From NCBI GenBank assembly GCA_023974075.1, contig CM043801.1, positions 33,475,699 through 33,539,698 on the forward strand: DNA of 64,000 nucleotides, written 5' to 3'. The notes under the pieces are model-generated. The model was not told the DNA's origin. It saw only the letters and a list, made by a program, of their open reading frames with translations, and did no database searches. This document shows, one piece after another, positions 1-12,726 of this stretch; the first letter of the stretch is position 1; the number at the start of each line of letters is the position of its first letter. The translations under genes and the position numbers were made by a program. The stretch comes from Chaenocephalus aceratus. Its lineage: Eukaryota; Chordata; Actinopteri; Perciformes; Channichthyidae.

Positions 1-300
1 ATTAGTGAGGTCAGAGTAATTTACCGGAATAAATTAATCGGGGCCTCACCTCATACTCTAAACACTTGCTTTGGACAAACGTGATGGTCTCCACTCCATA
101 TGCCCTCGTTCTCTCCATACTCCTCCAGCCGAACCCACGCCCCTTTGTATATTCCCAGCAATCCTGTAGTATTCTGTTTGTGATATTTTCCTCTCCACTT
201 CTTTGTAGCCTGACCCAGTAGGCCTATGACAGAGCAAGTTTCTCTTTTCTAAAGAATGCACAAATGTGTTAACGTCAGATATGTACTAAGTATACATTTG
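1..300. other. Unassigned flank
   Basis: Nothing could be recognised here. A short minus-strand reading frame (58-261) is open but shows no known motif and no splice context. Confidence 0.3.
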
Positions 301-1709
301 TTCCTGCTCAAGATTAGATTCAATTTTATTGTTATTGCAGAGATTACAGGTACTGAGACAACGAAATGCAGTTTACCTTCTAACCAGGAGTGCACAAAGT
401 GAAAGATAATGTACAATCTACAGAATAAAATATAGAATGAATTGAATGATGAATAAACAGTGAGGGGTATTAATACACTAGACTGTGAGCAGTATGAACA
501 GTTTGAACAGTGTGTATGAATATGCTAAGATATATAAAGTATGAAAACGGTAAGCAGTGCAAGTATAGTATAAAATATATAGATATTAATTTCATGATGA
601 TAAACATTGTGGAACATGATGAAAAATGTGAATGGAAGTGGCGAAGTAAAACTGACACAAAACAACAACAAACGTTTGCCGAGCCTATAGAGAACCGCAG
701 TGACGCCTCCTAAAACCCGGATGTAAACTCCTTCCAGTTCCTTCGTCAAAAACGCAATGCAGTTTCTCCATAGGATTTTGGAAAATAGCTGGAAATAAGG
801 TCTGTGGTTGAGACACATTTAAGAGACGGATCACGTTTTGTTCAGCCGGATAATCTCCACATGTCTACCCTACTTTTATAATTTTCGAAGCATAAATGTA
901 GTCGCAAGAAGCAAAATGCTAACTTTATGCTATAAAGGAACTACAGCAGGCTCGCTGCTTCAACGTCACGCCGACTTAAGATCCATATTCAAAACTACAG
1001 ATTGTAAATGGTACAAGTTGAAGCGTTTGTTTGAACAGTTTGCAGGAGGCAGGCACTTGCTTTCAAGCAGAACAGGGCAAACAAACTTAGAGGAGTGTTA
1101 GTGTTTGTAATGACGTACAACATCCTTGACAACTTCTGTAGTCCTATTCAGCCACATGTTAACAACCATCGTTTTTCAGACACGTCAACTCTTCAAAAAT
1201 CACCAGCGGGGTCACTGCTGAGGTATTTAATGTCGTAGAACAAAACGTGATCTGTCTCTTCAATTTGTGTCAAACACAGACCTTATTTGGAGCTATTTTC
1301 CAAAATCCTATGGAGAAAATGCATTGCTTTTTATCGAAGGAACCGGACGTGGTAAAAATGCTAACTTACGTCCGGGTTTTAGGACGCGTCACTGCGGTTC
1401 TCTATTGGAGAGTTTCATCACCAGCACGTGGTAAACACCACCAATGAGCGCTCAGCTCGAGATACCAGCGAGTCGTTTCCCATCAAGCATTTTGGTTCCG
1501 CAGCCTGGAGAGAAACTGCGCCGCGCCTCGCCTCGCTCTCAAGTCTGCGGGCGTCTTTGTCCTGCCAGCTTTCAACGTCTCACGTAGGCGAGCCTCCAGA
1601 GCAAGTCGGACGAAATGACTACATCATGCAACGCACTAGCAAGACGGCGATGGTAATTGCGCAGGTCTGCGTCAGTCTCGCTCATCTCAAACAAGCCTAT
1701 TTCTCTTTA
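301..1709. repeat. Dispersed repeat, copy 1 (interrupted)
   Basis: The blocks at about 306-685 and 1406-1709 match 53086-53500 and 53500-53800 in the same order and orientation. The shared part includes a stretch ending in an ACGAAATGCAG motif and a later block with AATGAGCGCTCAGCTCGAG. The two halves are contiguous in the 53-kb copy and split here by a 720-bp inverted-repeat insertion. The class of the host repeat is not known. Confidence 0.7.
686..1405. mobile_element. MITE-like element with about 170-bp terminal inverted repeats
   Basis: The sequence at about 686-842 is repeated inverted at about 1235-1405 (ends TAGAGAACCGCAGTGACG and its complement). The related repeat at 53.5 kb lacks this whole block and reads straight through, so it acts as an empty site. 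Flanks are compatible with a short TA-type duplication but this is not certain. No transposase is visible, so it is probably non-autonomous. Confidence 0.75.
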
Positions 1710-1717
1710 CTGTCGAT

Positions 1718-3853
1718 CAGTGGCGGTTCTAGAACATTTTACATGGGGGGCAAAGGGGAGGCAAGAGGTCATGCCAGGGTGGCATAGGAGGGCGGACAGT
1801 ACGTGGTATTTTATACTGTATATAACCTATTTATTGTTAATTCATGCCCTAACACAAGTCTTCTTAATGCACAAGAGAAACAAGGTGTTCAGACAAACAA
1901 TCGGGTGCCTTTTGAGTCCCCCAAGCTTACCTCAACCATTTTAAATGAAAGGAAACTACAAAATGTATTTTAAAGCAATGTAAAATAAAAAATATATATT
2001 TTGTTTTTAAAAAAATTGGTTGTCTTAGACAGACATATTTGCATGTCCTCACTAAGCATTATTACATATTAATTTAATATTAAACAAATCAAAATGGCCA
2101 ATTATCCCAAAATATTGCTGCTAATATAATCATGTGCTTGTCAACTTTAACTGATCAAAAATCAATTCTGAAAAAATACTTGAATTATCTATGAAATTGC
2201 AATATTGTCCCTCAGTTTGTTTCAACCCCGTCACGCCATACCATTTACCCTCCTATTAAAATAATGGATCAGTCCATGTGTGATCTGCATTGAGGGAATT
2301 ACATCACAAAAGTGTCAGTTTCTTCTCTTACCTATATTTCAGTTTTTGTATTTTCAGATTAAGATTGACAAGCTCAACATTTCAACTATGTTGTATGAAT
2401 TAATAATAGTAAATAAGTGTTTATTACAAAAATAAACAATAGTTTTGCAAAATATTACAATTTTGTAATGTCCTTGACTTCCATGTGGTGCCATATCTTA
2501 GCTAAACAAGGTCTCATGCCTACTTTTTGTCAAAAACGTCAACCCTGTTACATTTTTTCAAGGAAATTCCTAGTAATTATCTATATTTTGTGCCTGAGGT
2601 GGGAAAATGTAAGTAGTCCACTACCAGATGTTATGACCAAACATTTTGGTTTCATTTTTCAAAGATATAAAGACCCAAAAGGCACCCGATTCAGAGAATA
2701 CTCAGAATTCTGCATACTGTAAGTACTTAATTATAATTAAGTACACAAATTACATCACCGCCATCTCTTCAGAGAGCTACAGGTGACCTGTGCAGCAACA
2801 CATTTCAATCAATATTTGTCAATACTAAGAGCTGCTAGATTGTGCTGCTGCGATGGAATATGTAAGGAGAATAAGAACATACCATGTGGTCCAGCTGGAG
2901 TTTCATCTGCCTCCTGATCCCTGCCTCTGTCCCTCTTTCTGATACTTCATCTTTATTCCTCACATACATTTCTTCTTCTTCACTAATGTCTTCATCTCCT
3001 CCTCTTCCTCCTGCTCTGACCCTCCTGGTCTCTTCATCTCTCTTTTCCTTTTCCTCTTTCTGTTCGTCCTGATCACTTCTCATATGTCGTTTTGTTGTTG
3101 TTGAATCACTCCTATACTCTGGCCTGCAAGAGTCTACTTGTGAAAAGCACTGGTACAAATGCTTGTATAACTTTACACGTTATGGCCATGTAGGTAGCTA
3201 ATATGTAGCATATCATAAATATAACATCAGAAAGTATTGATCAAGCGCACACAGGCAGCTGTGTTTGGATCCAGTTTTTACGGTAAAGGATGTATCCTGG
3301 TTTCATTGATCTGGCCTCACGGCTGTGATGTGTAGTTTACGTGGATTTAATAGGCTACCGCGTAGTTTAGCAAAGTGATCGATCTCCCAGCTAACGCTGT
3401 CTGCGTAGTATTTTGTAACGTAACGCCCCAAACAGCGCCCGTCTGTTAAACGCTATCGATTCAAACGGCAGCGTTATATTAATATTTAGTTTCAAGCACT
3501 CGTCCTTAGTAAAAACAAAACTAGTGGAAAGGGAAATGCTCCCAGGGGAAGCTGATCCATAGGTGCTGGGACAGCTCGCTCCCTCTCTGCAGCGGTGTGA
3601 GCCGCGGTCTGTGTGAACGCCACTCCGCAGTTTAATGCAGGGCCGTAGCTGCGTTTTTAACGGGCCTAAAATGATATATAAAATGATTCAATTTTAACTA
3701 ATGTAATGCTTGTTTTGTTGCTTGAGAAGCTTGTGGAAATAGTGTAGGTTTGTTTTAGTACAGTTTTAGGGAAACAATAGGGGGGCAGCTGGGGGGCAAT
3801 GCTCTACAGTGGGGGGGCAGCTGCCCCCCTTGCCCCCCGTAGATCCGCCCCTG
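1718..3853. mobile_element. hAT-like DNA transposon with 8-bp TSD
   Basis: The ends are CAGTGGCGGTTCTA on the left and the complement of CAGGGGCGGATCTACGG on the right. They are flanked by a perfect 8-bp duplication CTGTCGAT at 1710-1717 and 3854-3861. An 8-bp duplication with CAG ends is characteristic of hAT elements. No complete transposase is seen. A highly charged minus-strand frame (2835-3158, rich in E, R and D) could be a piece of one but was not recognised. Runs of G and C near 3780-3840 form part of the right end. Confidence 0.82.
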
Positions 3854-3861
3854 CTGTCGAT

Positions 3862-5744
3862 TGATTTTACAGTGATATATGCAGTACTCATCAACTCAAA
3901 AACACCACATTATCCTTGTTAATTACACAACATTGATTGGTTTAAATTGTGTGCAATGCTTTTGTATTTTTCCCCTTCGATTCGGAGAAACAAATATTTT
4001 TTCGGAGTTTAGGATTCTTTCACACACACATACGGGTATTGGGCCGAGGGCGACACCGGACTTCCGGTATCCGCCGTTTTACGCAAGGTGCAAGCAGCCG
4101 TACACCGTCTAGGTGTTGCTAAGCTTCCTGTACTGAATATCATAGTCTATTGCCTTAATCAATATCTAGTCAACTCTAAAATACCACATAAATGCAATGG
4201 CATGATAATAATATTGTGACAAGTGGGGTATTCACCTGGTGTTTCCAGAAGATAGACGTAGATGCAGCCAAAATCGACGAAGGCCACTGTCGTTTTTCCA
4301 TACATCTGCAGGCAGTCTGTAAGGGCAATCCGACAACCCACACAGCTCTAGTTTACGCTGGTAACGACCTAAAGCACACCTCTCTAGTCCAGAGATGTAA
4401 TCCGAAGACATGCAGCGATTTCTTCGGTCGTTAATTCAGAAAAAAAACCTAGCGCGCTCTGCCTGGCTACGTTAGCTAGCTGTTTATATTTGCACCTCCA
4501 GGATATTTGCACCTCCAGGAAAATAGCGTATTTATATATATATATGGCGCGTGTTGCATTGTGGGTAGCTCGTGACGTCACTGTGTGTGAAAGATTAGGA
4601 TGGCAGAAGACACTACACTACCCAGAATCCTCAGCTATCGTTTGGGACTACACCATGTGCTTTAGTGATTACTCCTCAAGCTCTTTGATTGGTTGACCTC
4701 CAACTGCATTCCATATGAAAAAAAAAACGTTTCGTAAAAGAGAAAACAATACTTTATTCAGCAGTGCTTGCTTTACTCTTTGAAAATCATCACATGAATG
4801 CATTGTAATAAATGGTTCGGCTGCATTAAATATATTACACATCTGTCGTAGTTCTTTATTTATCTACAGAAATCGGGCCTCAGAATAGACCAGAAACTAT
4901 TCTTTTACCGTTCTGTTTTAATTTCGCAATAAAGTTAGTAATAATATTGCTGTGGGTTTTTTCCATCGCTTTTGTGTTACAAATATCAAAACAATAACAA
5001 AATATGTCGTAAACTAAACCGGAAACAGCAGTATATTTTATTTTGTTAACACTGTACACTTTACAGCTTTTTAACCCAAACCACCTACTGGTTAAAGCAC
5101 GTTATTACACGTTTAGAGTAATTGCAATGCAGTTAGATTGTGTTGCTTTTTAATGACTGTTTAAAATGCCTTTTTCTTAATGTCTTTCATTTTTGTAAAG
5201 CAGACTATACCCCTAAGGCCTTCTGCATGCACAATAGACTCACTCGTCAAAAGAGGAGAAAAAAAAGAAATGTTTCTATAAAAGAGAGAGATACTGTTTA
5301 TGTAAGATTGGTTGCATGTAGACGTGGTTCCCGACCTTGAGCTGGTCGCCATTCTATACTATTATTATATTTAGTAGGTACCCCGTCACTCAGCTAGGAT
5401 GATTCACCTACATGTTCTTTTTGTAACTCTATAACTCACCCTTAATATAAATGCATTTAAACTTGAAATTTACATATTGTGAGTGAACGTAATAAAATGA
5501 AGACTCACTTCTAGCAGTTTCAACATCTTTTGTTAAGACTAGAGCTCTTAATGAGACACTTGAGCTCGCCTGTCTTTCATAAGCTGCAACAAGTGTGGAG
5601 GCGGGTCACCAGGATTATGGAAATTGATTTGGAAATGGGTTTTTTTGTGTAAATAATTTGCAACCCCTTATCTTTCTACGTACCTCCTGCAATCCCCCCA
5701 ACTACCCCTAGGGGTCCCCCTAACCCCGGTTGGGAACCAGAACT
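3862..5744. other. Unassigned intergenic sequence with repeat fragments
   Basis: No gene was recognised. A 17-18 bp direct repeat containing ATTTGCACCTCCAGGA lies near 4488-4520, followed by a TA-rich run. Sequence at about 4740-4865 resembles 32470-32595 inside another mobile element, so a dispersed repeat is present. From 5580 onward the sequence matches 43348-43520, the downstream flank of receptor relic R3. Confidence 0.45.
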
Positions 5745-7123
5745 TTTTGTTTATTTGTTCTTGTTGAGCTTTAACCGTGATGACAGCAGACACCATGATG
5801 ATCAGACCCACAGAGAACACACACGTCTTCACCAGGCACACAGATAACCCCTCTGGATCTGAAACACAACAGAGAGAGTTTCATATCAGAACCGACACAG
5901 AGATCCAGACGGAGACGCACAACTGAGTGGAAGCAGCAAATCAGGTATTATTCCTTTATTTGGATAGCAGTTTGACTACTTTACAGTTTGCAAGTACTTT
6001 GAGTCCTCCATTGTAAAATACTTGCATCACAAAGTGCAGTTGAGTTTTACAGACTGTCCATATGCATCATGCAATGTCAAACAGCATGGTGGGGGTTTAA
6101 TGTTGAATTAATGTTTATTCTGTTCTTCAAATATGCAGATATTTTTGTACTTATACAAATATTCAAGTTCAAAGGTTTATATAAAGGTTTGACATAGGTT
6201 CTGTATATATGAGACAAACAGCACATGATATGCGTAAAACATGATGTACTGAATTAATTGTTTTATTTAAAGTTTCTTCAAATTAAATTCTTGTAGTTTT
6301 AAGTTCACATTAAATTCCTGCAGCCTGACGGAGCGGGTTATTAATTCACAAATACGTTTTGTTAACTTTAAATTCCAAAGTGTGTGTTATTATCAGGAAG
6401 TAGTTTCTCTTAAAGTCTTACCAACATGTTTCGGGCAGACATCTTTGATTGTCATGTTGTTGTTGGTCCAGCTGACATAGTTGCTATGGTTACAGATGAT
6501 CGATCTACTTGATTGGTGGACCTGGAGAAAAGTATCAGGGATCCCCTCTGACCGCTCTCCTCCCTCCTGACTGCAGGTGTTGTTGTCACATGAGAAAGTG
6601 CTGTTGATGTGAGAGTCCTGTGAGCTGCAGGTCGCAGTGAAGCTACAGGAGGAAGAGCTTTCAGAGACAGAGCTCACTGTGAGGAGAGGGAGAGACGCTC
6701 GATCTGAGGAGGGAAGGAGCAGGGGAAGAGTTTCAGAAACAAGACCACAGAAACTCTATCAGTGTTTCAGAGGTTAACAAACCTACCTTGAACTTTCTCG
6801 TTATATTTAGCTAGTTCTTCTGTTGTTTCCTTTATCACTCGAGCAGTATAAACTCCACTGTCGGCCTCTTGGAGATTCTTCAATTTCACAGAGAAATTGA
6901 TCACAGGAAACTCAATTCTCCCTGTATAATCATCAAACACTTTTTTAAAATCATAAATAAATGTTACTAAAACGTTATTTTCATAAAACTTCCAAGAAAA
7001 ATATTCTAAATCCCCAAGAACAGAGCGTTGGTGACATTCAGGAGCACATCCTCTCCCTTCAGCACAAACACAGGAGTCCCAGCACTGATCCCTGTAAAAC
7101 AATAGAGACATCATACAGTAAAC

Positions 7124-8178
7124 ACCCAATTAATTCTGTCCTTTCCCCGCTCAGAGACCCAGGTCGTCACACGCATCTCTGCTTGTCTAGCTGACATCTC
7201 TCAGTGGATGTCCGCTCATCATCTCAAGCTCAACCTTGACAAAACTGAAGTGCTTTTCCTTCCGGGAAAAGATTGTCCCTCTCTTGACCTAACTATCAAC
7301 ATCGGCCCCTCTGTTGTTTCCCCGACTCAGACTGCAAGGAATCTGGGTGTGATCCTGGATAACAACCTGTCCTTCACTGCAAACATCGCTGTACAACCCG
7401 CTGCTGCAGATACACGCTTTACAACATCAGGAAGATACGCCCCCAGCTGACCCAGAAATCGACACAGGTTCTGGTCCAGGCTCTCGTCATCTCACGCCTG
7501 AACTACTGCAACTCCCTCCTGGCTGGTCTACCTGCATGTGCCATCCGACCTCTGCAGCTCATTCAGAATGCAGCGGCTCGTCTGGTCTTCAACCTTCCTA
7601 AATGTTCCCACACCACGCCGCTCCTCCGCTCCCTCCACTGGTTTCCGGTAACTGCTAGAATCCACTTCAAGACACTGGTACTTGCGTACCATGCTGCGAA
7701 TGGGTCTGGCCCTTCCTACATCCAGGACATGGTTAAACCGTACACCCCAGCACGTGCTCTACGCTCTGCATCAGCCAAACGGCTCGCTGCACCCTCGCTG
7801 CGAGGGGGATCCAAGTTCCCATCAGCAAAAACACGTGGGTTTGCTATCCTGGCTCCAAGATGGTGGAATGAGCTCCCCATTGAAATCAGGACAGCAGAAA
7901 GCTTACACACCTTCCGGCGCAGACTGAAAACTCATCTCTTTCGACTCCACTTCGAGCGATAGAACTATTAACAAAGCACTTATATACTAATAAAGGACTT
8001 GCTTATCTAAAGCCAGTTGAGTAGCACTTGAAACGATTGGCTCTTTGAAACCTGATGTTCTTATATGATTCTGTTTTCTTCAAGGTTGTGTCTTCCTGGT
8101 CGAATGTACTTATTGTAAGTCGCTTTAGATAAAAGCGTCAGCTAAATGCAATGTAATGTAATAATGTAATGTAATGTA
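7124..8178 (+). mobile_element. L2-like LINE, 3' part of ORF2
   Basis: The plus strand encodes the C-terminal part of a non-LTR reverse-transcriptase protein in broken frames: LNLDKTEVLFLPG, then ARNLGVILDNNLSF, then SRLNYCNSLLAGLP, and LAPRWWNELPIEIR ending with a stop near 7962. A 3' sequence with TTGTAAGTCGCTTTAGATAA and an ATGTA-repeat tail follows. It sits antisense in intron 1 of R1. Comparison with R5 intron 1 shows the insertion point, with GTAAA on both sides as a possible target duplication. It is 5' truncated and dead. Confidence 0.88.
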
Positions 8179-9276
8179 AATATCACACACAATATACTGT
8201 ATGGATATTACTATATTTGTGTATTTTATTCATGACAAATATCTGATCACAATGAAATCCAGGCTTAACATTCAACCCAGTGACAGTAATAGTCATAGCC
8301 ATCATAGTTTGTATTCAATTCTTTTTTAGTCCACTTGTTTCACTGGGATTTTCTTCAACCTTGTCCTTCATTTTCCTCTTCTCACTCTCACCAGTTTTGC
8401 TCCTTCGAAGTGCCCTTGAGCTATAACCTCTAATTGTTCTTAATTGCAGTGTAGCATAGCAGAGACAACATTGATGAACCAAAGAAGCAAAGTAATGTAA
8501 TGTATCAAAAAACTCAAAATAATTTCACATTATAATAACATTAAATTCAGTGTGCTGGTTTTATGTAATTTTCTACAGAACATTTTTTTTTCTTTAAACT
8601 TCTTCTGTTTTAAATGTGTTATTAAAAAATAATTGGCTTCTAATGCAAAGCACTGACAACCAGGCTTTGTTTTCTGCATTTTCCCCCTGAATAACCGACT
8701 GTTTTTATGGATAAACGATGAATTGTTATCGGCAGTACGAAGCGATCAGTTTTTTGACTGCAAATAAATTCACTTGAGAAAACTCCACATGTCACTTTTT
8801 GTTTTTACAATCTTGCAATAAAACTATTATAAATGTTAAACAGAGTATTGTTTAACATTTTTATATTTCCATGACGAAGCAGGACACATTTCCTGTAATA
8901 AAGTGACTTCACTCTGTGTCACCTTTCACATCACTTCCTCTTCTTTCGTTTGTGAGCACTTCATTTCAACCCGGAGAGACGTGATGTATGGAAAACATAT
9001 TTATTGTTTACACGTCATATGAATGAAATGATTGCCCTGATAATACGACAGGAGAAGGGAATGGTGTTCGGCCATTAGGCCCCGGTTTGCAGGATAATCA
9101 TTCAGGAGGGAAAGAACCGCTCCGATGAAATCCCCGGGGTCTAGACACTGGTGGTGGTGATAGGTAGGTGAGACCGGACTGAAGGAGGAAGGTTTAGCTT
9201 TGTCCTGGAGGAGACGGGAGGCGAGAGGGGTGGAGGCGGGTTGCGTGTGGTCACCTGAAATGACAACTGACAGGAA
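8179..9276. other. R1 intron 1, no separate feature
   Basis: This is intron sequence of R1. The stretch near 8630-8720 matches 59550-59640 in intron 1 of R5, supporting common descent. No coding or RNA gene was recognised. Confidence 0.5.
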
Positions 9277-11634
9277 GGCCCATTCCCAAACCGCCCCCTA
9301 CACCCTACCCTCCGTTTGCGCGTTCACGCGGAGGGTCCGCCATATTAAGGGCTGTTCCAAAGCAACGAGTATGGAGCGATGTGGAGGGGGAGTGGGCTTG
9401 TCACTACCCGATCCGTCCCCCTGCCCGATCGGTACTGCGCATGTGCGAGATGGTCCGGAAGTCCGGACGGCAACCCAAGATGGACACTTGACACAGTGGC
9501 TTTTAGCAAAGCTCAAAAAGAAAACTGGAGAGAGATGAGTTATTGTTATTACAACGTGACTTCACTATTATTTAACAACTCTTTTTATTGGGTTATTTTA
9601 TTTGGGGTTAAGTACATTGTCAGAATAAGTGAGGAATGAATTTAACTTCTGTTAGACAGCTATCATACTGAATAAATATTTACTGTGAATGTATGCAAAA
9701 ATGTATGGCATTTGGCTGTCTAACAGAAGTTAAATTCATTCCTCACTTATTCTGACAACGTACTTAACCCCAAATAAAATAACCCAATAAAAAGAGTTGT
9801 TAAATAATAGTGAAGTCACGTTGTAATAACAATAACTCATCTCTCTCCAGTTTTCTTTTTGAGCTTTGCTAAAAGCCACTGTGTCAAGTGTCCATCTTGG
9901 GTTGCCGTCCGGAGTTGTCCAATATGGCGGACCATCTCGCACATGCGCAGAACCGATCGGGCAGGGGGACGGATCGGGTAGTGACAGGGCTATCAAGCCC
10001 TCAAACAGCGAGGCTGCAGTCGGATAGTTTAAAAATCAGCTCCCAAATTCTAACCCTATCGTCTATTCCTTGACCTCTGAGTGAAACGTCACGGGGTTAA
10101 GGGATAGTGGATAGGAGAATTCAAAAGGATGTAGGAGAAGAGACTGCGGTACTTTAGAGAATCCGAATGCACTTTCACTATCCGACGTGTTTCTCATGCG
10201 CCAGCGGACGTCCTGAATGTGCGTCTGCTGCTGTGGGGGAACCATGGAAACCACAGTTTTCTATACAGCGGACTACAACATGGATGTTCAATAAGAACGA
10301 GGGACTACTGTAAACTCATCTAGAGACTCTGCACCGTGCTCTGATGCTGCTGCTTTGCTTTATGAACGTGGACAACAGAGAAACATATTCTTCAGGACCA
10401 AAGTTGGAATTGAAATAAAAAAGGAAAGTGAAACTTATGCTCGTCACCCTCTCCCTCCGGTCCACATTAATACAAATGACCCCAATACGTATGATTGTAT
10501 GAACTAAAGATCTTAAAATCAATACAAATGTATTTATTATGAACGTTAGTCCTTAACATCTATCACTGTGTATATCACCATTCAAACATCTTTTAGAAGT
10601 TGAACAAACCCCACACAGCTCAGTAAACACTGAAATGTTGACTTTATTTGATAATTTCAGTGAAAACTAACGTTCATATTTCTCTTTTTGATTATAATAC
10701 TGATGAACGTTCAAAACAAAGCACTTTGGCAACTTACCACCTATGTTTTAAAAAGCTTAATAAGCACCGTAACTTTCATGATATCATTTCTCGGTCATAA
10801 TCGGTTGTTTCCGTGAACGGCCGACTGTTGAGTGACGGCAAATGCTGCGGCTGCAAGGCATTGTGGGGCAGCACTTTCTCCTCTCCTGTCGGTTAGGGAG
10901 GTCCAGTGGTTCCTAAGCTAAAGGAGGTTATAAAGGAAGTTTGAAACCTCCTTTCCTATCATTCTCATCATTCTAGAGAATTGGAACGGCACTTATCATG
11001 GCTGCCACTGAGGGACTTCCGGGTCATTTCACTCCTTTAGGAAGGTTCCTAAGCTAAATGGACTATTCGACTTCAGCCCGAGTCTGCAGTGGTGCTGACT
11101 TGAGACCGGTCTCTACCTTACCGGAGTCACGCTGTGTGTGTCCGTCGGGAAACAAGCTGTTAACAAGTAGTTCCAGCAAACATCCACTGATAAACTGCGA
11201 TGTTAACAACCTCAGGATGACCTCATATGTTTTTAACTTAGGATCATACTTGTGTTTAGTCTAGAAAAAGGTAAATGTGTGCATTTTATTATAAAGTTGT
11301 GTATATTTACAGACCGTTGCAAAAGCTAAGAAGCTTATAAACATCAGGTTTAAAACTAAAAGAGCTTTGAAACACAATGAAAGATGTTTGGAGTTTTAAT
11401 TGAGTTATTAATTTAAACTTTTTGTCTAAGAGATGCTGATTTGAAACCGTTATTACAAACAGTTACGGCATTTCCTGTTTCTGCCGGAGAGAGGGGAGGC
11501 CGTCCCAAAGCTTGCTGCTGTGTTTACTCCCTCCACCTGACAGGAGGAGCCTCGTTGAGCTGCGAGCGTGGCTACAGACGGAGTTCACTCCGTCACGGAG
11601 GGGTAGGGTCGAGGGAGTGGTTTGGGATTGGGCC
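9277..11634. mobile_element. Candidate DNA transposon with about 38-bp imperfect TIRs
   Basis: The left end GGCCCATTCCCAAACCGC and following bases (9277-9315) match, inverted, the right end at about 11596-11634 (GGTTTGGGATTGGGCC), including a shared CCTACCC-CTCCGT block. No clear target duplication was found, so class is undecided. A second palindromic element lies inside it. The remaining interior (10001-11590) holds no recognised gene. Confidence 0.5.
9394..10000. repeat. Large near-perfect palindrome (about 267-bp arms, 54-bp spacer)
   Basis: The sequence 9394-9660 is repeated inverted at 9715-10000 with only a few differences (one about 11-bp indel near 9460/9920, another near the outer ends). 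Both arms contain the same short open frame, beginning MSYCYYNVTSLLFNN, read inward from each side. Likely a fold-back or long-TIR mobile element. Confidence 0.8.
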
Positions 11635-12062
11635 GAAGGAAGAGCAGGCATTTAAGGAATTTAACGTGTGCAGCAATTGGCTGCTGAGGGGTGACGCCCA
11701 CGCATTTAATGACGGGGGAGGGAGCAATAGAGTGACGTGTAAATGACTCATTGTTAGGTCTTCCTTATTGAACTTGCGCTAAAGCTTTCATGTCATGGTT
11801 ATACAAACAAAAGAAGGTTATCTACCCCTGACATGTTTTAAGATGAAACATCTCAAATAACTTGTTCTGAGTACATTTTTCAAACTGAAGAAGCCTGCTC
11901 ACAGACTTGAGCTACATCTGATAAATGTTAAAACATTGAATTAGACTTGTTTTTATCGTACCTCGTGCCTCAGTGCAGACCAGCAGCCCCAGAATCACGA
12001 AGAGGAACATGACAGTCTCTGAATACTCCATACAATAATGTGTGCTTCCTGTTTGGCTCTAA

Positions 12063-12723
12063 AGGCCCTGACACACCAAGCAGTCACCAGAGGACTAGCC
12101 GACGCTGAAGTCGGCTGTTGCCTGGCCGTGTTCTCCTGCGTTTTGGCCATGTGTCGCACGGGAACACACCGCACCGACTTCAGTGCGTGAGTGGCAATAA
12201 CTCTCCTTACCAGCAGGCGGCGGTAGTGTGTATTCGTCATTCAAAAGAGGCAACAACCGGAAGACAGAGAAGAAGAAGAGTATCTTTTCTCCGTAATATC
12301 ATACAGAGCTGGCCTCTCCTGGATCAAGGTGATGAGCAGGTCTTCGTTTGCATCATTCCAGATCGCCATGATGAGATGAAAATGAATAGCAGTCTGTGTG
12401 TGCCTTCTTAAATCGTTTGTTTACGTCCCTCACTTCCGCTTCGCTTCTCATGCACTGATTCACTAGCTGAACAGCCAATCAGAGTGATTATTTGGTCCGA
12501 CTGCCAGACCCGATGCATGGCCGATTCAACATGTTGAATCGGCCATGCATCGGGTCTGGCAGTCCAAATAAGGCGTGTCACGGTCGACGGTGCGGGACAC
12601 ACCAACCTGACTACGGCGCCGCGAATGCCCGACAGCCTCTGACGGCCTCTGACGGCCTCTGACGGCCTCTGACGGCCTCTGACGGCCTCTGACTCCCAAA
12701 ATCGGGTTGGTGTGTCAGGGCCT
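12063..12723. mobile_element. Harbinger-like MITE, copy A
   Basis: The ends are AGGCCCTGACACACCAA and its complement, flanked by TAA at 12060-12062 and 12724-12726, which fits the 3-bp TWA duplication of PIF/Harbinger elements. The homologous sites upstream of R3 (about 45651) and R5 lack the insertion. It contains a perfect-armed hairpin (12488-12571) and six units of a 10-bp repeat (GACGGCCTCT type, 12631-12690). Confidence 0.85.
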
Positions 12724-12726
12724 TAA

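Larger units (their letters stand above)
5751..12031 (-). pseudogene. R1: short-tailed CD2/SLAM-like receptor, broken copy
   Basis: Four exons are visible on the minus strand with correct splice sites: signal peptide 12031-11962 (MEYSETVMFLFVILGLL), V-like Ig domain 7091-6787, C2-like Ig domain 6703-6422 and membrane exon from 5858. The V-like domain lacks the usual cysteine pair, as in CD2/SLAM proteins, and the second domain is cysteine-rich. Compared with R5, the V exon has lost one base near 7020-7027, giving an early stop. The membrane exon has lost about 13 bases after VSAVITV, which removes the normal short tail and its stop. An L2-like LINE fills part of intron 1 and two MITEs lie about 30 bp upstream of the start codon. 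It is probably a pseudogene, but the single-base loss could be a sequencing error. Confidence 0.82.

Noticed and set aside
58..261. 67-codon minus-strand frame at the window start
   Set aside because: No motif, no splice context and no recognised relative; left as unassigned.
2835..3158. Charged minus-strand frame as a host gene exon
   Set aside because: It lies wholly inside a hAT-like element with a clear TSD, and the composition is low-complexity; not called as a gene.
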